Positions 1 to 11,747 of a DNA stretch of 64,000 nucleotides are shown here, in pieces (position 1 is the stretch's first letter; every line of letters begins with the position of its first letter). Origin of the DNA: Cinnamomum chago (Eukaryota; Streptophyta; Magnoliopsida; Laurales; Lauraceae); the NCBI GenBank assembly GCA_038049695.1, contig CP142452.1, forward strand, positions 108,075,001 through 108,139,000. Reading direction: 5' to 3'. Below the pieces are notes generated by a model. It searched no databases, was not told the origin of the DNA, and saw only the letters and a program-made list of their open reading frames with translations. The position numbers and the translations under genes were made by a program.

Positions 1-237
1 TACTTCTTTTGTATCAAACTTAAATGTTTTAATAGCACTTGATGGAATTTGATACCTTATATCAATGAATTACGACCTCCGCTATATGAAATGTTATGTG
101 TTCTCACATGTGGAATAGTCGATTTTCTCTCCTTCGTATGTTGTATTTGACTCGAGACAAGTACAATATACGGGAGTACGCGTGACACATCTCGGAGATT
201 ACCTAGGCCAGGCTGATTTCGGGACCGGGATGTGACA
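1..237 (-). mobile_element. LTR fragment, probably Gypsy type
   Basis: Read on the minus strand, the block begins with TGTCACATCCCGGTCCCG at its right edge. That resembles the 5' end of plant Gypsy LTRs, which start with TG and often with TGTCACATCCC. The right edge meets the Copia coding frame abruptly near position 238, where an in-frame stop lies just before the first Copia codons. I infer that this LTR inserted into, or recombined with, the Copia relic. The other LTR end and the internal region lie outside the window. The family assignment rests on the terminal words only. Confidence 0.4.
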
Positions 238-252
238 GAAAGCGTCCCTAGC

Positions 253-632
253 ATCGAACAACGCATGCTTATCAAGTCAATGCCAGTACTCCTGCTTCCT
301 CCAGCGCTGCTTCCAACAACCCTCTTACTACAGAAATGGTGCAACAAATTGTCCAAACTTCCCTTGCTTTTGCTTTTTCCACCATGGGTCTCTCAGGTAA
401 CAGGAAATCCTCTCTTTGGTATGTAGATTCTAGTGCCAGTCATCATATGACTAACTCTTTAACAAACTTGGCCAATGTCGAATCTGTGGATAATACTCAT
501 CACATTCGTACTGCTAATGGCGGTCATATTTCTATTTCTGGCATTGGTAATCTGCCTTCTCCACCATTGCATCTGAAAGAAGTTCTCTTTTCTCCTAACC
601 TTACTGCCAATCTTCTTTCTGTCAGTCATTTA
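253..632 (+). pseudogene. Copia polyprotein fragment, gag end to protease
   Basis: An open frame runs from about 253 to the transposon insertion at 632. It contains the spacer after the gag region, then the retropepsin segment with VDSSASHHMT, then GNLPSPPLHLKEVLFSPNL and NLLSVSHL, the usual lead-in to the pre-integrase domain. In Copia proteases the catalytic motif is normally D-S/T-G-A-S, and here the glycine is serine, so the enzyme is probably inactive. The gag domain upstream is missing at the LTR junction. The downstream half of the same gene continues at 4651 after the inserted element. The frame is continuous if one copy of the TTA target duplication is removed. Confidence 0.85.
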
Positions 633-2190
633 GGGTCTGTTTGGCAAATCTGATCTGTTTGTAATTGATCTGGCTCAAATAGACTATTTCAAATAGATCT
701 GTTTCAAATAGACCCCTTTCCAAATAGACCGTTTGGTAACACATCCAGTATATTTAATTCAAATAGATCTATTTGATAAAACTTGTTTGGTAAATATAAA
801 AAGAAGAGCTTATTACAGGGGCATTTCTTGTCTTTTCCAAAAAAGTCAATTTAGGAAAGAAATTCAATTTGACATCCATTACAAATTAATTTTAAATTCA
901 TTCAAACAATGTATTATTAACTGGAATACATGGAGCAGCAATAAATTAATTGTGTGTCTTGTCCAAATGGTGGGCCCCATGACTGGAATGATCTTGTCCG
1001 TCCAATGGAAGAAAAATATAAAATGAACCAAGCTATGTCTTGATCCACCAGATTGTTAAAATGGAGTGCCATAATCCTCTTCAGGTTACCACTTGCTTGA
1101 GCCCATTAGATCACAGTTCTGGGCTTCAAGATGTGCCCCTTGTGATAATGGTTGTCTCATAATTGAGAGTCCCTAATAGATTTCTTTCCTACGTGAGCAT
1201 GCTTTTCTTTTTCGGTGCGAATAAAGATTCTTCGTTTATTGTTTTTTTAAATATAATTTACTTATTTATTTAATTTTTAATTTTCTTTTCCTGTATATAT
1301 ATCAATTCATGTCAACTTCCAACCTGTGTCACATATATAAATTGAAATTGCTAATTCCATTGTCCAAGACCAAATCTACTACACCCAACGTCCATTTCCA
1401 TTCCAAAATCATCAAAAAATAAAACAAGAAAATTCATTCCACTTCATATTAATATTCAAACATCCTTTCAACATTGAAAGCACTTTACCATTACCATTAC
1501 AAAATTAATACAATTGGTAACATTCTACTCTATACCAACATTCAAATGCCAATGAAAATTTACATGTTCAAATATGATCATTTCCTTGTTGCACCATTCC
1601 AACACCTGCACCATTGTTTTAAAAAACTTCATGAACGTCATTTTGTCCTATAGCAATGTGTTACTCTGCATACTTGGCCTTCATGTTGGCTGCATCCTAA
1701 CTGCATGGACTCTTTTAACAAATTTGTTTTTCAATTTTGATTCAATCTGCATTAAAAAAAATAGCAAGATTAACATATGATTAAGAATGTTGGGCTGCCG
1801 CATTTCCTAACATATATGCAACCCGCATTATGAAAGGTTGGGCTGCCTCGGCATAGTTCATCTTCTTCATTTCTTTTGGGGAGGAAAAAAAAAAAGGATC
1901 CATTGAAACAACTTGAACCAGAGTTCTAGCAAATAAGATATTGCTACTACCAACAGCTCTCACAGAACCAATAACAGTCTTGACTGTTGAATGGCTGCTT
2001 TAGCTGAAAGAACACTACACAAACATTGGCACCTAACTGATTGCATAAATGATTTTCTGTTTCGTGTTCAAATCTTTTTCTCTACGATTTCACTTCTAAT
2101 ATAATTATGAAGACAGTGAATCACTAGGCCTCAAGATAAGATGCTCATTGGAACTGCCTCAGAAACCAAGAAAAGGATTCAAGAGTAGAC

Positions 2191-2295
2191 CTGATTGAAG
2201 TCTCCAGTATGATACAGAACTACGGCTAGAAGGCTATAGGCACCTGTAGTCATCCGATGATAAGGACCACATACTGCTACAAGTTTTGCTAGTGC
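2191..2295 (-). pseudogene. Captured exon of a clustered-mitochondria/REC-like TPR protein
   Basis: The 105-nt block encodes 35 residues without a stop, starting [20 protein letters not shown] and ending [10 protein letters not shown]. This matches the first TPR unit of plant CLU/FRIENDLY and REC-type proteins, where the stretch [32 protein letters not shown]-like is highly conserved. An AG acceptor (complement of CTGC at 2296-2299) precedes it. The donor side reads GTCTAC, a weakened donor. No following TPR exon is seen downstream, so this is a fragment and not a gene. In intact relatives the protein acts in the cytosol on mitochondrial distribution or, for REC proteins, on chloroplast compartment size. 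Here it is passenger DNA in the Harbinger-like element. Confidence 0.7.
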
Positions 2296-3177
2296 CTGCA
2301 TACATTTAGAATTAAATGTTATAATGAGGATATTATGACTTCCAACAGTTGACCAAACCATTGGTGGAAGGACCCTAATGATGATGGAAAACCATATACC
2401 AACCACTGATGAGACTGCTCTAACATCCCTATTGTCACTTCTAAATATGAAATAACAGCCATTTCTATTTGTAACATTCTTCTTGAGGCTGATAGACATA
2501 GATAGAATTGTCCAAATATTTATAAAGTTGCCTATCCACCACAATATCCATCAGATGGACTGTCTAGATCATCCGTTGATGCAGTGGTGCGGTTACCAAT
2601 ATAATTGGTTAACCAAAAGAATTAGCAGCAAAAGGCATTATGTTCAAATGAAGAAAATTTTGTCACGTATACATATGTTAAAATAGTCCTATGGACTACC
2701 ATATCTTTGAGATGATCACTGTTGTAACTAGGAGATGAATATATCATAATCACAAACCCAAACAGATTCCAAATCCAAGAAATGAATGCCAAAATTCTAA
2801 ATCTGAGAAATGAGCCAAACCATCAAATTATATAAGGAATCCAGACTACAAGTCTGAATGCCTCACCTTATGCCATCATTTACAACCACTGGGATGTTCA
2901 GGTTCTTGCTTTTCTCTTTTCTTAAATAAATAGATAGATATAGCACTAAAAGGGCAAGGAAAAGCATTCTAGTAGTGATTCTTGAGCATTAAAAAAACAT
3001 TTTATATTATAATTTTTTATCAAAAAACTTGTGTATTACAAATTTACAATTTTCAAAGTAATGAGTATCTATGACAAAACAAAACACTTTTGGCATGCAA
3101 CCTATGTAAATTACATAATTCTCAAGATAAAATTTTGGTTTCACTTGTTTCAGGTTAAAAAATCAATTAGTACTCAC

Positions 3178-3249
3178 TCTTTGCAGTGAGTCTGACCTAC
3201 GCAAGAATGCCTCTGATGTTGACAAATTCTTATCTTCCTCTCGAAATTT
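3178..3249 (-). pseudogene. Unidentified captured exon
   Basis: A 72-nt block encodes 24 residues (KFREEDKNLSTSEAFLRRSD, then SLQR). It is flanked by a TTTCAG acceptor and a GTGAGT donor on the minus strand, with phase 0 at both ends. A possible preceding exon at about 4133-4174 (KIDGHSREELRFDF) also ends at a GTGAGT donor in phase 0. I do not recognise the parent protein. The intact splice signals argue for capture of genomic DNA, introns included, rather than of a cDNA. Confidence 0.45.
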
Positions 3250-4650
3250 CTGAAATAATGAAAACAACATAAGGGTGTAATTAGAATACAGCAAGAACCA
3301 ATCCAAAGTTCATTGACAATAAGTTTAACATAGAGTCATAGACAAATGCAATTTGATGAAAGCTTCAAGTGAGAGCATCAACAAAATAAACTTACAAAAA
3401 GGGGTATCTGCAAAAGTACAGTCAACAAGAGATTTTAAGTTACAATGAACAGAGTAAAATATTCTTATATAGGACACATTAAAGCTGAACTAATTTTGCT
3501 AAAGAATGATGTAGGTAAGTGACAGTTCCGAAACTTCTACAACAAACTATTCACAAAGGGAGAAAGATTACAACTTAGAAGTAAACTGTGAGAAAGTCTA
3601 TTCATACACTACAACTATTTGTTATACGCTTCTGAAGTCCAAGTCGCTCATATATTTGTTTGCATCTGACCTCTGTCATCTTTCAACTTGATATGTAGGA
3701 ATTAAGGTACAATTAGTATGAATAAATAACCAACTTGTTGCAAGAAAGAAGAATGTGGCTCATAAATAAACCACAAGCCAGAGTTGTCATTTGATTCAAT
3801 CATCATTTCAGTTTGGCTGTTCAAATCTAACATTCTAGCATTCCCATCTTATGTTCCAAAAAAGAAATGATGGAAAGGGAAAAATAAAAACTAGAAAAAG
3901 GTAAGAACAGAAGAAAGCTAAAACATCGGTGAGAAAGCGTCCCCTAGTTACAGAAGCGATAAAAAAAACCTTTGATAAATATCCAAGATACAGAAGCGAT
4001 AAAAAAAAGATTGAATAATTATAATACAAGATAACAGATAAATACATAAAAAAATCATGATTTGCAAACACTTTGGAGGAGATCAAACAAGCATCAAATA
4101 TATGCACATTGAAAAACCTTAGACAACTCACAAAATCAAACCTAAGTTCTTCTCTACTATGGCCGTCGATCTTCTGAACACAAAAGAAAAGAAAAAAAAA
4201 ACCCAAACCCAATAACAAAGATGAAGAGAGGAATAGAGAGACAAAGCAAGAAAATCACAGACACAAAAGAGAATATTAGGATAGAGGTACCTTGTCGTTC
4301 TTGATAGAGGAATGGAGAAGAGGCGGAGGAAGATGAGTCTCCTAGGGTTTTTTTGCAAATGAGGATCGAGACTCATCTTTGTTGCAAAATAGAAGTAGGG
4401 TAAACTTGTCAATCCTAGAAAAAGAAGAGGGCAAACTTGTCCAAAAATAAACTGGAATGGCCTACCTGCTTCAGACGTTTTGCTCTGTCTCAAGTAGCAC
4501 TGTTTCTGGCCCATTGTAAAATAGACAGCAAATGTCTATTTTCTATTTGAAACAGACATATAAATTGGTGCATCCAAACAGTCTAATGTCTTTCTCAAAC
4601 ATTTTTAAGAGATATAGACCCTGCATTTAGACATGCCAAACGGGACCTTA

Positions 4651-5323
4651 GTTGATAACAATTGTCGTGTCACTTTTTCGCGTGATGGATGTTTGATACA
4701 GGATCAGGTAATTGGGAAGCCGATCATGAGGGGGCATAGGGATGGACAACTATTTGCTTTACAGTTGGGTGCCTCTCCTACTGCTTTATTTTTTAGGACT
4801 TTCCAATTCCAAGCAACAATTTCTTTATTTGTGGCATCGCAAATTAGGCCATTTACATTTCAATAAATTGTTAGCAATGTTGAACTCTGGTGTGATTAAA
4901 AATAAATATTCCTTTTCATCTTCTAATGCTATTTGTGGGAGTTGTTGCATGGCTAAAGGCAAAACTCAGCCTTTTCCCATTAGTGATACTGTTTCTCATG
5001 CTTGTTTTGATTTAGTCCATACTGATGTATGGGGTCCTGCCCCGCTACTTTCTCGTCATGGCTATAAGTATTTTATTGCCTTCATTGATGACTTCAGTCG
5101 TTATACTTGGGTCTATTTCTTTAATACATGTACTGAAGTTTTACGAATATTCAAGGAATTTCACACACTTATTGAAAATAAGTTTTCCACGCGAATCAAA
5201 ACATTGCACTCCAATTCCGGGGGAGAATATGTATCTGCTCAATTTCAATCATATTTAAAAGAAAAGGGGATTGAATCTCAGCGTTCTTGCCCCTACACAC
5301 GTCAGCGTTCTTTGGATAGTTAA
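4651..5323 (+). pseudogene. Copia polyprotein fragment, pre-integrase and integrase
   Basis: The frame resumes with VDNNCRVTFSRDGC, followed by the GAG-pre-integrase zinc motif LWHRKLGH..CGSCCMAKG and the integrase core beginning FDLVHTDVWGPAP. The first catalytic Asp (HTDVWGP) is present. The second catalytic position reads LHSNSGGEY where Copia integrases have SDNGGEY or SDSGGEY, so Asp has become Asn. The frame ends at a stop just after the CPYTRQ box, where intact elements continue with a Q-NGVAERK-like motif. Reverse transcriptase and RNase H are missing. This is a dead, 3'-truncated relic. Translation should be read as one interrupted gene with 253-632. Confidence 0.85.
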
Positions 5324-7129
5324 TAGAGTAGCTTCGTGATTTCTGTACGTACCATGTAGCAAAAGCGTGACGGACTAGCGTGGGAGAAAGATTTTTAAAT
5401 GTAGGAAACCTCAATAATCATAAAACAAGAATGGAAAACTTGCATCATTACTCGCCAGGGAGATGGAGTGGCATAAGGCGTAGGTTTGTTTGCATGTCTT
5501 GTATTTGAGACCACTCAGATTTACTCGCATTGCATTTGTGTGATTAAGTAGGCGCGTCGTATTGGGGATACTCAAGTTATGAAAAACGGAGAACTTACAT
5601 CTTCATATTCATCAATGGGCAGAATCTTGAGTAATTGAATACACTGAATGTATTTGAGGACTTGTTTGATAATTTGCTACTAGCACAATAACCTGTGCTG
5701 AGCACACATAGGTCAAAATATTACAAACTAAATATTCTTATTTAGGGACTAAATAATTGATCAAATTGAAATAAAAAGGACATAAAAATAAAATAAAATT
5801 AATTCATAGATTCCTTATCTTCTAACGAAAACCTCTAAATAATCGTCACATGCTAATCTTATTCATAAATGTTAGAAAGAAAACAAAAGAAAAGAAAAGG
5901 TTAAAAATAAATGTTTGAATACTATGAGAGCTAAAGTGATATAAAATGAAAATTGGGAAAGAAATATAATAGAAGCGGTGGGATAGAAAGGGAGTTATTA
6001 GAAAAGAAGTGAAACTTTCAAAAGTGGATAGTGGACGTGAGATTCATGAGATAAAAAAAATGGTAGTTGAATAACATAGGTAGTAGGGAGAGAATGTGGA
6101 GTATTAAAAAAAAAAATAACTTTTCATCCAAATTGTAATTGACATTCGAAATTAGATCCAAAATCTTCCAAATTAACTTTCCATAGGAATGATTTGAATG
6201 AAGCAAAAGCAAGCCCATCCATTCCACTCAAAAGTGAAAGGATGAAAACTGTTACGTGGTCATTGTACTCGTCGAAAGACCCAAAAATCCAAATTGAATC
6301 CTATTTTGAGCTGGAGTCGATAACAAACTGACCCATTACATTTCAGATCTAGTCCTGAATATCACGCCTAATAAGTGGACGTCAGGCCCCTATCATGGGA
6401 TTTAGGTTGAGCTCAAAGAATTTGTTGCCTTCACCCATGTATTAAATGTACTTATTTGTTCAACCTTGGCACAACAATTATATAGCTAAGTCGTTAAAAG
6501 ATGAGGAATATTCATGTGTATACATCCCTCACAACAATGATCAGTTTTATATTCATCAAACTTATGCTCATTGTTGAATTGAATATCTAAGAAAATTCTA
6601 TAGTTAGAAGACCATTAGATTTTAAGGCTATTAAATCATGAGGTATGATAGTATGATGGGGCTGAGTTTTTGCACGACCCTTGACCACATAGAGACCTTT
6701 CCATCATTCCATGCATCCTACCCTAATTGATAGAAAAGCATCCAAGTGAGCCCTATGAGCTGGACCGAAACAAGCACATATGCGGTCTGCTCATAGGTGA
6801 AACCCCTCCTGTATAACCAAATGCAAAGTAGGGATGGCATGGAGGTCAAATGCCCATGGGACCTCAACTATATACAGAGGGTGGACCTTAATTGGGACCC
6901 AACTGTCAATCAAGTTGGTTGCAAAATAGCAAAGCATGGACAGAGATTCTGGGAAGCATTTGTGGGTTGAACAGATCATGAGGGTTGGCCCTATTCTTGT
7001 TTTAGTTCTCTTGGTCTCTTGTATAATTTATTAGTAAGTAGAAATTTTTTTCATTGATATTAATTACACAAATGTGTTTATCAATAACTCAACCCATAGA
7101 TTGGTATCTATTTCAGCGTTTATGTGGTG
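5324..7129. other. Gene-free stretch
   Basis: Beyond the Copia truncation I see no coding frame longer than about 70 codons and no recognisable domain. The sequence is AT-rich (5640-6110 especially), with short A-rich runs. No terminal repeats could be paired with confidence. Confidence 0.6.
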
Positions 7130-7137
7130 GTTACGAA

Positions 7138-7293
7138 TAGTGGCGGACCTAGGATTTTAGTTAAAGAGGGGTGGACACAAAAATTTTATGTGAGATTTCG
7201 AGGAAAACTAGAAATTTTTAAATGCATTTTGAAAGTGGGCCAAAGTCCCAAAGGAGCGACTGCCCTGAAAGCTTGTATGTAGGTCCGTCAGTG
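7138..7293. mobile_element. Miniature hAT element (156 bp)
   Basis: The ends form an inverted repeat: TAGTGGCGGACCTA on the left, and CACTGACGGACCTA as the complement of the right end. These are close to the CAGTGGCGGA terminus common in plant hAT transposons. Identical 8-bp copies of GTTACGAA at 7130-7137 and 7294-7301 fit a hAT target duplication. There is no coding capacity. Confidence 0.7.
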
Positions 7294-7301
7294 GTTACGA
7301 A

Positions 7302-8118
7302 TCTTCAATGGGCTCATTCTTTTTGGGGTGTTGGTATATACACCCACTCTATACCTATGCCTATCTAGTCAATTCATGTATTGTCTTTTCATATAATCCA
7401 TTCCATCCACAGCAAACACTTTTCACCAGAATATAAAAATGAAGTGTGTCCTATCACATGATTTCTTGTCACATGGTTTTGAAGGGTGGTCCACAGTTTC
7501 CAAATCCCTACATGTCAACATAAAATCACTTCAGCTTGATACTTGCACTGTAATAATTACTGTATCATGTTTCCAATAAAACATAGGTGTGGGGTTTGTT
7601 TATTTGCACTGTATTCCGCTCAAGGAGTCATTTTAGGGATGGGCAGATCTTTACTAGCTTTAGGATAGTTTAGCTTGTGGCCCACACCTGAAAGTATTAT
7701 TAAAATCATTCTAAGATTATGAATCCTTTTTTTTTTTTAATTTAAGTTGTTTAATGGTTGTTTTATGTTTTAATAGAAAAAACCAACTTTGTTTTTAGCA
7801 CAATGCTGGTTCTTGCAGTGACCAATGTATCAAGAGAGCTGCACTATTCAAGGTTTTTCAAAAATAAGAGAATGTCATAATGAGGATTGATATTTGCATT
7901 TTCAAATACATATTGTCTGATACAATAACAGTAGCAAGTCTGACCATCTCAAGTGTACTTAAGTGCACCTCATCTCACTAGTAGTTACAGGGAATATATT
8001 CTCTGCAGGGAATATATTCTCTATTAAAGTGTGTATCTTTAGTTCCATTAGATCTGTGTTTTAGTCTATATATACATAGATATGATTCTTCTTGGCAATA
8101 TACATACTAGTAGAAGAT
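7302..8118. other. Gene-free stretch upstream of a MULE relic
   Basis: No coding frame is seen. A short direct repeat of GGGAATATATTCTCT occurs at about 7991 and 8010. A poly-T tract lies at 7728-7738. The last part may hold the 5' region of the following transposase relic. Confidence 0.5.
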
Positions 8119-9675
8119 ATGAATTTGGATCAACTGAGAATTTGGGCTAATGATCTGCGATTGTCAAGTGGTTCAAGTAATCAGGTAAATATATAATACT
8201 TTAATTATTTCAGGAAATAATTTTTTATTAATTGCAGATGCTCAAGTGAATGTATATTGTTGTTAGGATGATATTCTCAGAAGCGAAATAAAACAAGAAG
8301 ACAAAAATGTGGATGAAAATGTTACAAACGAATTTTTCACCGACATGGTATGATATTAACTCAATTCCAATTATATTTTATTTTTTTAATTTTTAATAAA
8401 AAGTTGTTAATTTCTAACAGAATGAATACATTTTTAGGTATTTAATTCGCGCCAATCTCTAATTGATTGGATTCAAAATACTGGACGCAATTTAGGATAT
8501 ATCATTGTCATTAAAAGGTCAGAGACTAGTATAATCGGGAAGAGTCCTAGATTATTGTTCCAATGTGATCGCGGTGGCACATACAGAAGCAAGAAAACTT
8601 CTACGAAAGTTACAGGCACAAAAAAAAAAGATTGTCCTTTCAGAGTGAAATGGATGAAAATGTGAACAGGTGAAGACTGGATGGCAAGGGTAGTATGTGG
8701 AACACATAACCATGCTCCTACATCATACATGGAGGGACATCCATACCCCGGTCGCTCTCTGAATCAGAAATCCAGTTGACGGTACATCTGTCTACGAAAA
8801 ATGTGAAGTCACGAGATATCTTGACATCGTTGAAGAAGCAGAATCCGGATAACATGTCTACCATTGAGACCATATACAATGCACGCCTGAAATTTCGGAT
8901 TGCAGAGAAAGCCGGCAAAACCCAAATGCAAGTTGTCATGTCATTCCTACAACGTGAATGATACATTTTCGAAAGTCGAACAAATGCTGTAACCAATGAC
9001 CTTGAAGATTTATTCTACGCACATCCAGAATCATCAGAGCGATGGAATGCATTCCCGCACGTGTTATTGATGGACGCAACATATAAAACAAATAAGTACT
9101 GCTTTTCTTTGTTTTTTTTTTCTCCTTTCTCTTTCCCAACTTTCGTGTTCATTTTACTTGTCTCCTTTTAATGAATATTCTTGATACTGATAAAAAAAAT
9201 AATAAACAGGTATAGGATGCCTCTCCTTGAGATTGTCTGCGTGACGGCAACTAATATGACATTTTGTATAGCATTCGTGTTCATGCACTCAGAAAAAGTG
9301 TTCAATTATACTTGGGCTTTAAGGTGTCTGCAGTCAACAATGGATGGATGCACCGGTCCACGAGTTATTGTCACGGACAGAGAGTTGGCTTTGATAAATG
9401 CGTCTGCCCACGTATTTCCCGATGCTAAGAAATTACTCTGTAGGTGGCACATTTATAGGAGTATTTTGAGCAAGTGCAGGCCATCAATAACAGACAAGAA
9501 ATCCTGGAATGCATTCTACAACCCTATTCTATACCAAGAAAAAATAATAGTAATTGACGTTCAGATCACAGTAACTTCAGGCCACAGCAAGATCAACCAC
9601 ATCGTGAAGTTTAGAAGTAAAAAACAAGAGCAGGAAAAAGGCAGTGATCAATATGATGATAATCAAACAAAGTAA
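8119..9675 (+). pseudogene. Dead MULE transposase, distinct from the 39-50 kb element
   Basis: Exon-like blocks are 8119-8184, 8267-8347, 8438-9095 and from 9210, with GT..AG borders (the last intron 9096-9209 splits the AAG codon in DATYKTNKYRM). The frame covers a FAR1-like N-terminal region (FQCDRGGTYRSKK..DCPFRVKW..GTHNHAPTSY) and the MULE core with DATYKTN (first Asp) and VIVTDRELAL (second Asp), then the CRWHI zinc-like motif. It is broken by TGA at 8663-8665, further stops and a frameshift near 8775, and a TGA near 8960. Homology ends after SWNAF at about 9515; the third acidic residue and the SWIM zinc finger are missing. It belongs to the transposase group often annotated as FAR1-related or PKS-type MULE proteins. 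Confidence 0.8.
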
Positions 9676-11714
9676 AATTTAGTCAGATAGATGAAAAGAG
9701 TCTGATTTTTAAGTGGTTTTAGCTCTCAAAGTAGGTCACGCATGAAATTTAGTCGGAGTCGAAGAAAAGGTGGACAAAAAACCAATATCGGCTTCTGCGC
9801 CTCTCCAAATACATCGAACGGTCCACAACTGATCTCAAATCTAGACATGATCTCAGTCGTCGAAGAGAAGTTATGGAACAAATAGTCAACAAGACTCCAT
9901 AGGCTGTCACGATCGCCAAGGACACGTGATAAGATTTCACGGCCTTGATAGTGTGATAAGATTGCGCAGGACATACCCATACTTCGATTGCCTAGATCGT
10001 GCAGGATACTCGGACAGGACACGTTGTATGACAGTAACATATAGAATTTAATAATGCATATATTGTGCTAATCACGATATCAATCATATGTTGGATCTCA
10101 CGGTGGGATCAAACCCAAAATTTGGAGGGCTGGAAATCAATTTTAACGGTCTGGATCATCAATGGGTGGATCCAGGGTAAGTTACACAAATCCCAAGCGT
10201 GGAATAGACCACTCCATCGGATCCGAATTCCAACTTCAAAAACGACAAAAAGAAAAGCAGCCCCCACTGGCTCCACCACAACCAAAAGGACGCATCTCTG
10301 CCTGCAATGATGCAAGGATTTCAGCCTCCTAATTCTTATTATGTGGATGGAGATGGGACAGTGCCTGCTGTAGGGTGGGTGCACTTACCAAATAGGGTGG
10401 GTGCATTTACCATAATCCTTCTTTTTGCAATGCTGAATTCCAAGTACCCTCGTTTCTTCCACCCCGTATTTGCAGGTAAATGGTCCCAAAGCCCAATATG
10501 ACCACACATCACCTCGCTAGCGAAGTTTTTGCAATGCCTATGTTTTCTTCACTTCTTCGTTCCATGTCTAGTCTTTTGGCTTAAACAACTTAAAAGGCTT
10601 AAGGGTGAGTTACTACTTGAGCTCCATCTATATTCTAGTCAGCTATTAAATAAAATAATATAAATATATGATTTATTAATATATATATATATATAGGATT
10701 TTTATGAGAAAAATCACTTTAATATTAAGTAATAGTAGGAGGACCCAAATTTTGAAATAGGTGGATGGCCCAAAGACGTATATAAAGCATTATCAAGCAC
10801 ATTACTTGGGCGATGTGGGATGTGGGATTTTTCCAACACTTCCCCTTACATGCAAGCCCAATAAATTTCATGAACGAGCCTATCACGTAAGCTGCACAAG
10901 AGCAATAGGATCGAAACCTGCTTACCATGTAAAATATCATGTACCACCAAGTACTAATCCAAAAGCTTAGTCCAAACAAATATATAAAGTCCTATCAAAC
11001 CCAACGTTTAAACTGATAGGGGGAAGGTCAAACACATATATAAAACCCTACCAAACCCATCCCAATATCAAAGTTTTCCCTCAATTTCTGAGAATTATAA
11101 TTTAGCAACAAATAACTCATGCCTCTCTTGGTTGAACTTTCCAACTATTCCGGCAGACAAACATGAAGCCCTGCCTAGGTATCTTTATAAGAGAATAGAA
11201 CCATTTGATTAATGGCCGACCAATATAGAGTTGACAAATGAAATACAGGAAAGGTCAGATTTGCAGGCTCATTCATCTAAAGAGAGATTCTTAATTAGAA
11301 TCCCTTCATTCCATGTTTATGATTGGAAAGGAATAGAGTAATGTAGTTGTGAGACCCAAGTATCAAGTCTATACGAGATCCTTTCAGGTTTTGCTGAAAC
11401 TCGTGTATCTGCCGATATGCCATGGATTCTAATTTCATATATCAATCATTTGGATTCTTTATACCTTGAAAAAAGAGATTATAGAAAGAAGGTCACATAG
11501 CAAAACACTCTGAAACCTGTTCTTTTTTCTAGGAGTGACTGTAATTATAAGAAAGGACGCACAATCATCTTAACTATTACAACACTACTTGCAGGATTGA
11601 AACAAAGATACATATATGATATACACCTGCAGAATAGAAAACAGATAAGCATGTTACATGGATAGTCAAACTATTAAACACTAACGTCTAACAATATTAT
11701 TTGTTTAAAATAAG
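9676..11714. other. Gene-free stretch, repeat-derived
   Basis: No gene is recognised. 9726-10040 is open on the minus strand for 104 codons without any known motif. An (AT) run lies at about 10677-10695. The segment 10741-10880 (CGATGTGGGATGTGGGAT, followed by a C-rich stretch) resembles the 3' end of small LTR/TRIM repeats, but no partner repeat was found. Confidence 0.5.

Positions 11715-11745
<31 letters not shown>
11715..11745 (+). repeat. (AAT)n microsatellite
   Basis: About ten uninterrupted AAT units in an AT-rich context. Confidence 0.9.

Positions 11746-11747
<2 letters not shown>

Larger units (their letters stand above)
633..4647. mobile_element. PIF/Harbinger-like element carrying host exons
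   Basis: The element is flanked by TTA at 630-632 and 4648-4650, the 3-bp target duplication typical of PIF/Harbinger. Its ends are imperfect inverted repeats: GGGTCTGTTTGGC on the left, and GGTCCCGTTTGGC as the complement of the right end. Both subterminal regions are rich in the word AAATAGAC. It interrupts the Copia coding frame exactly. No DDE transposase or Myb-like partner is visible, so it is non-autonomous. Instead it holds at least two exon-like blocks with proper splice borders on the minus strand (2191-2295 and 3178-3249), and possible 5' exons near 4130-4330. It therefore looks like a gene-capturing (Pack-type) element. Confidence 0.82.

Noticed and set aside
3835-4514. Two minus-strand ORFs of about 127 codons rich in Phe and Leu
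   Set aside because: They are antisense of A-rich DNA; only the short exon-like pieces with splice borders were kept.
9726-10040. 104-codon minus-strand ORF
   Set aside because: No motif, no splice context and flanked by repeat-like DNA.
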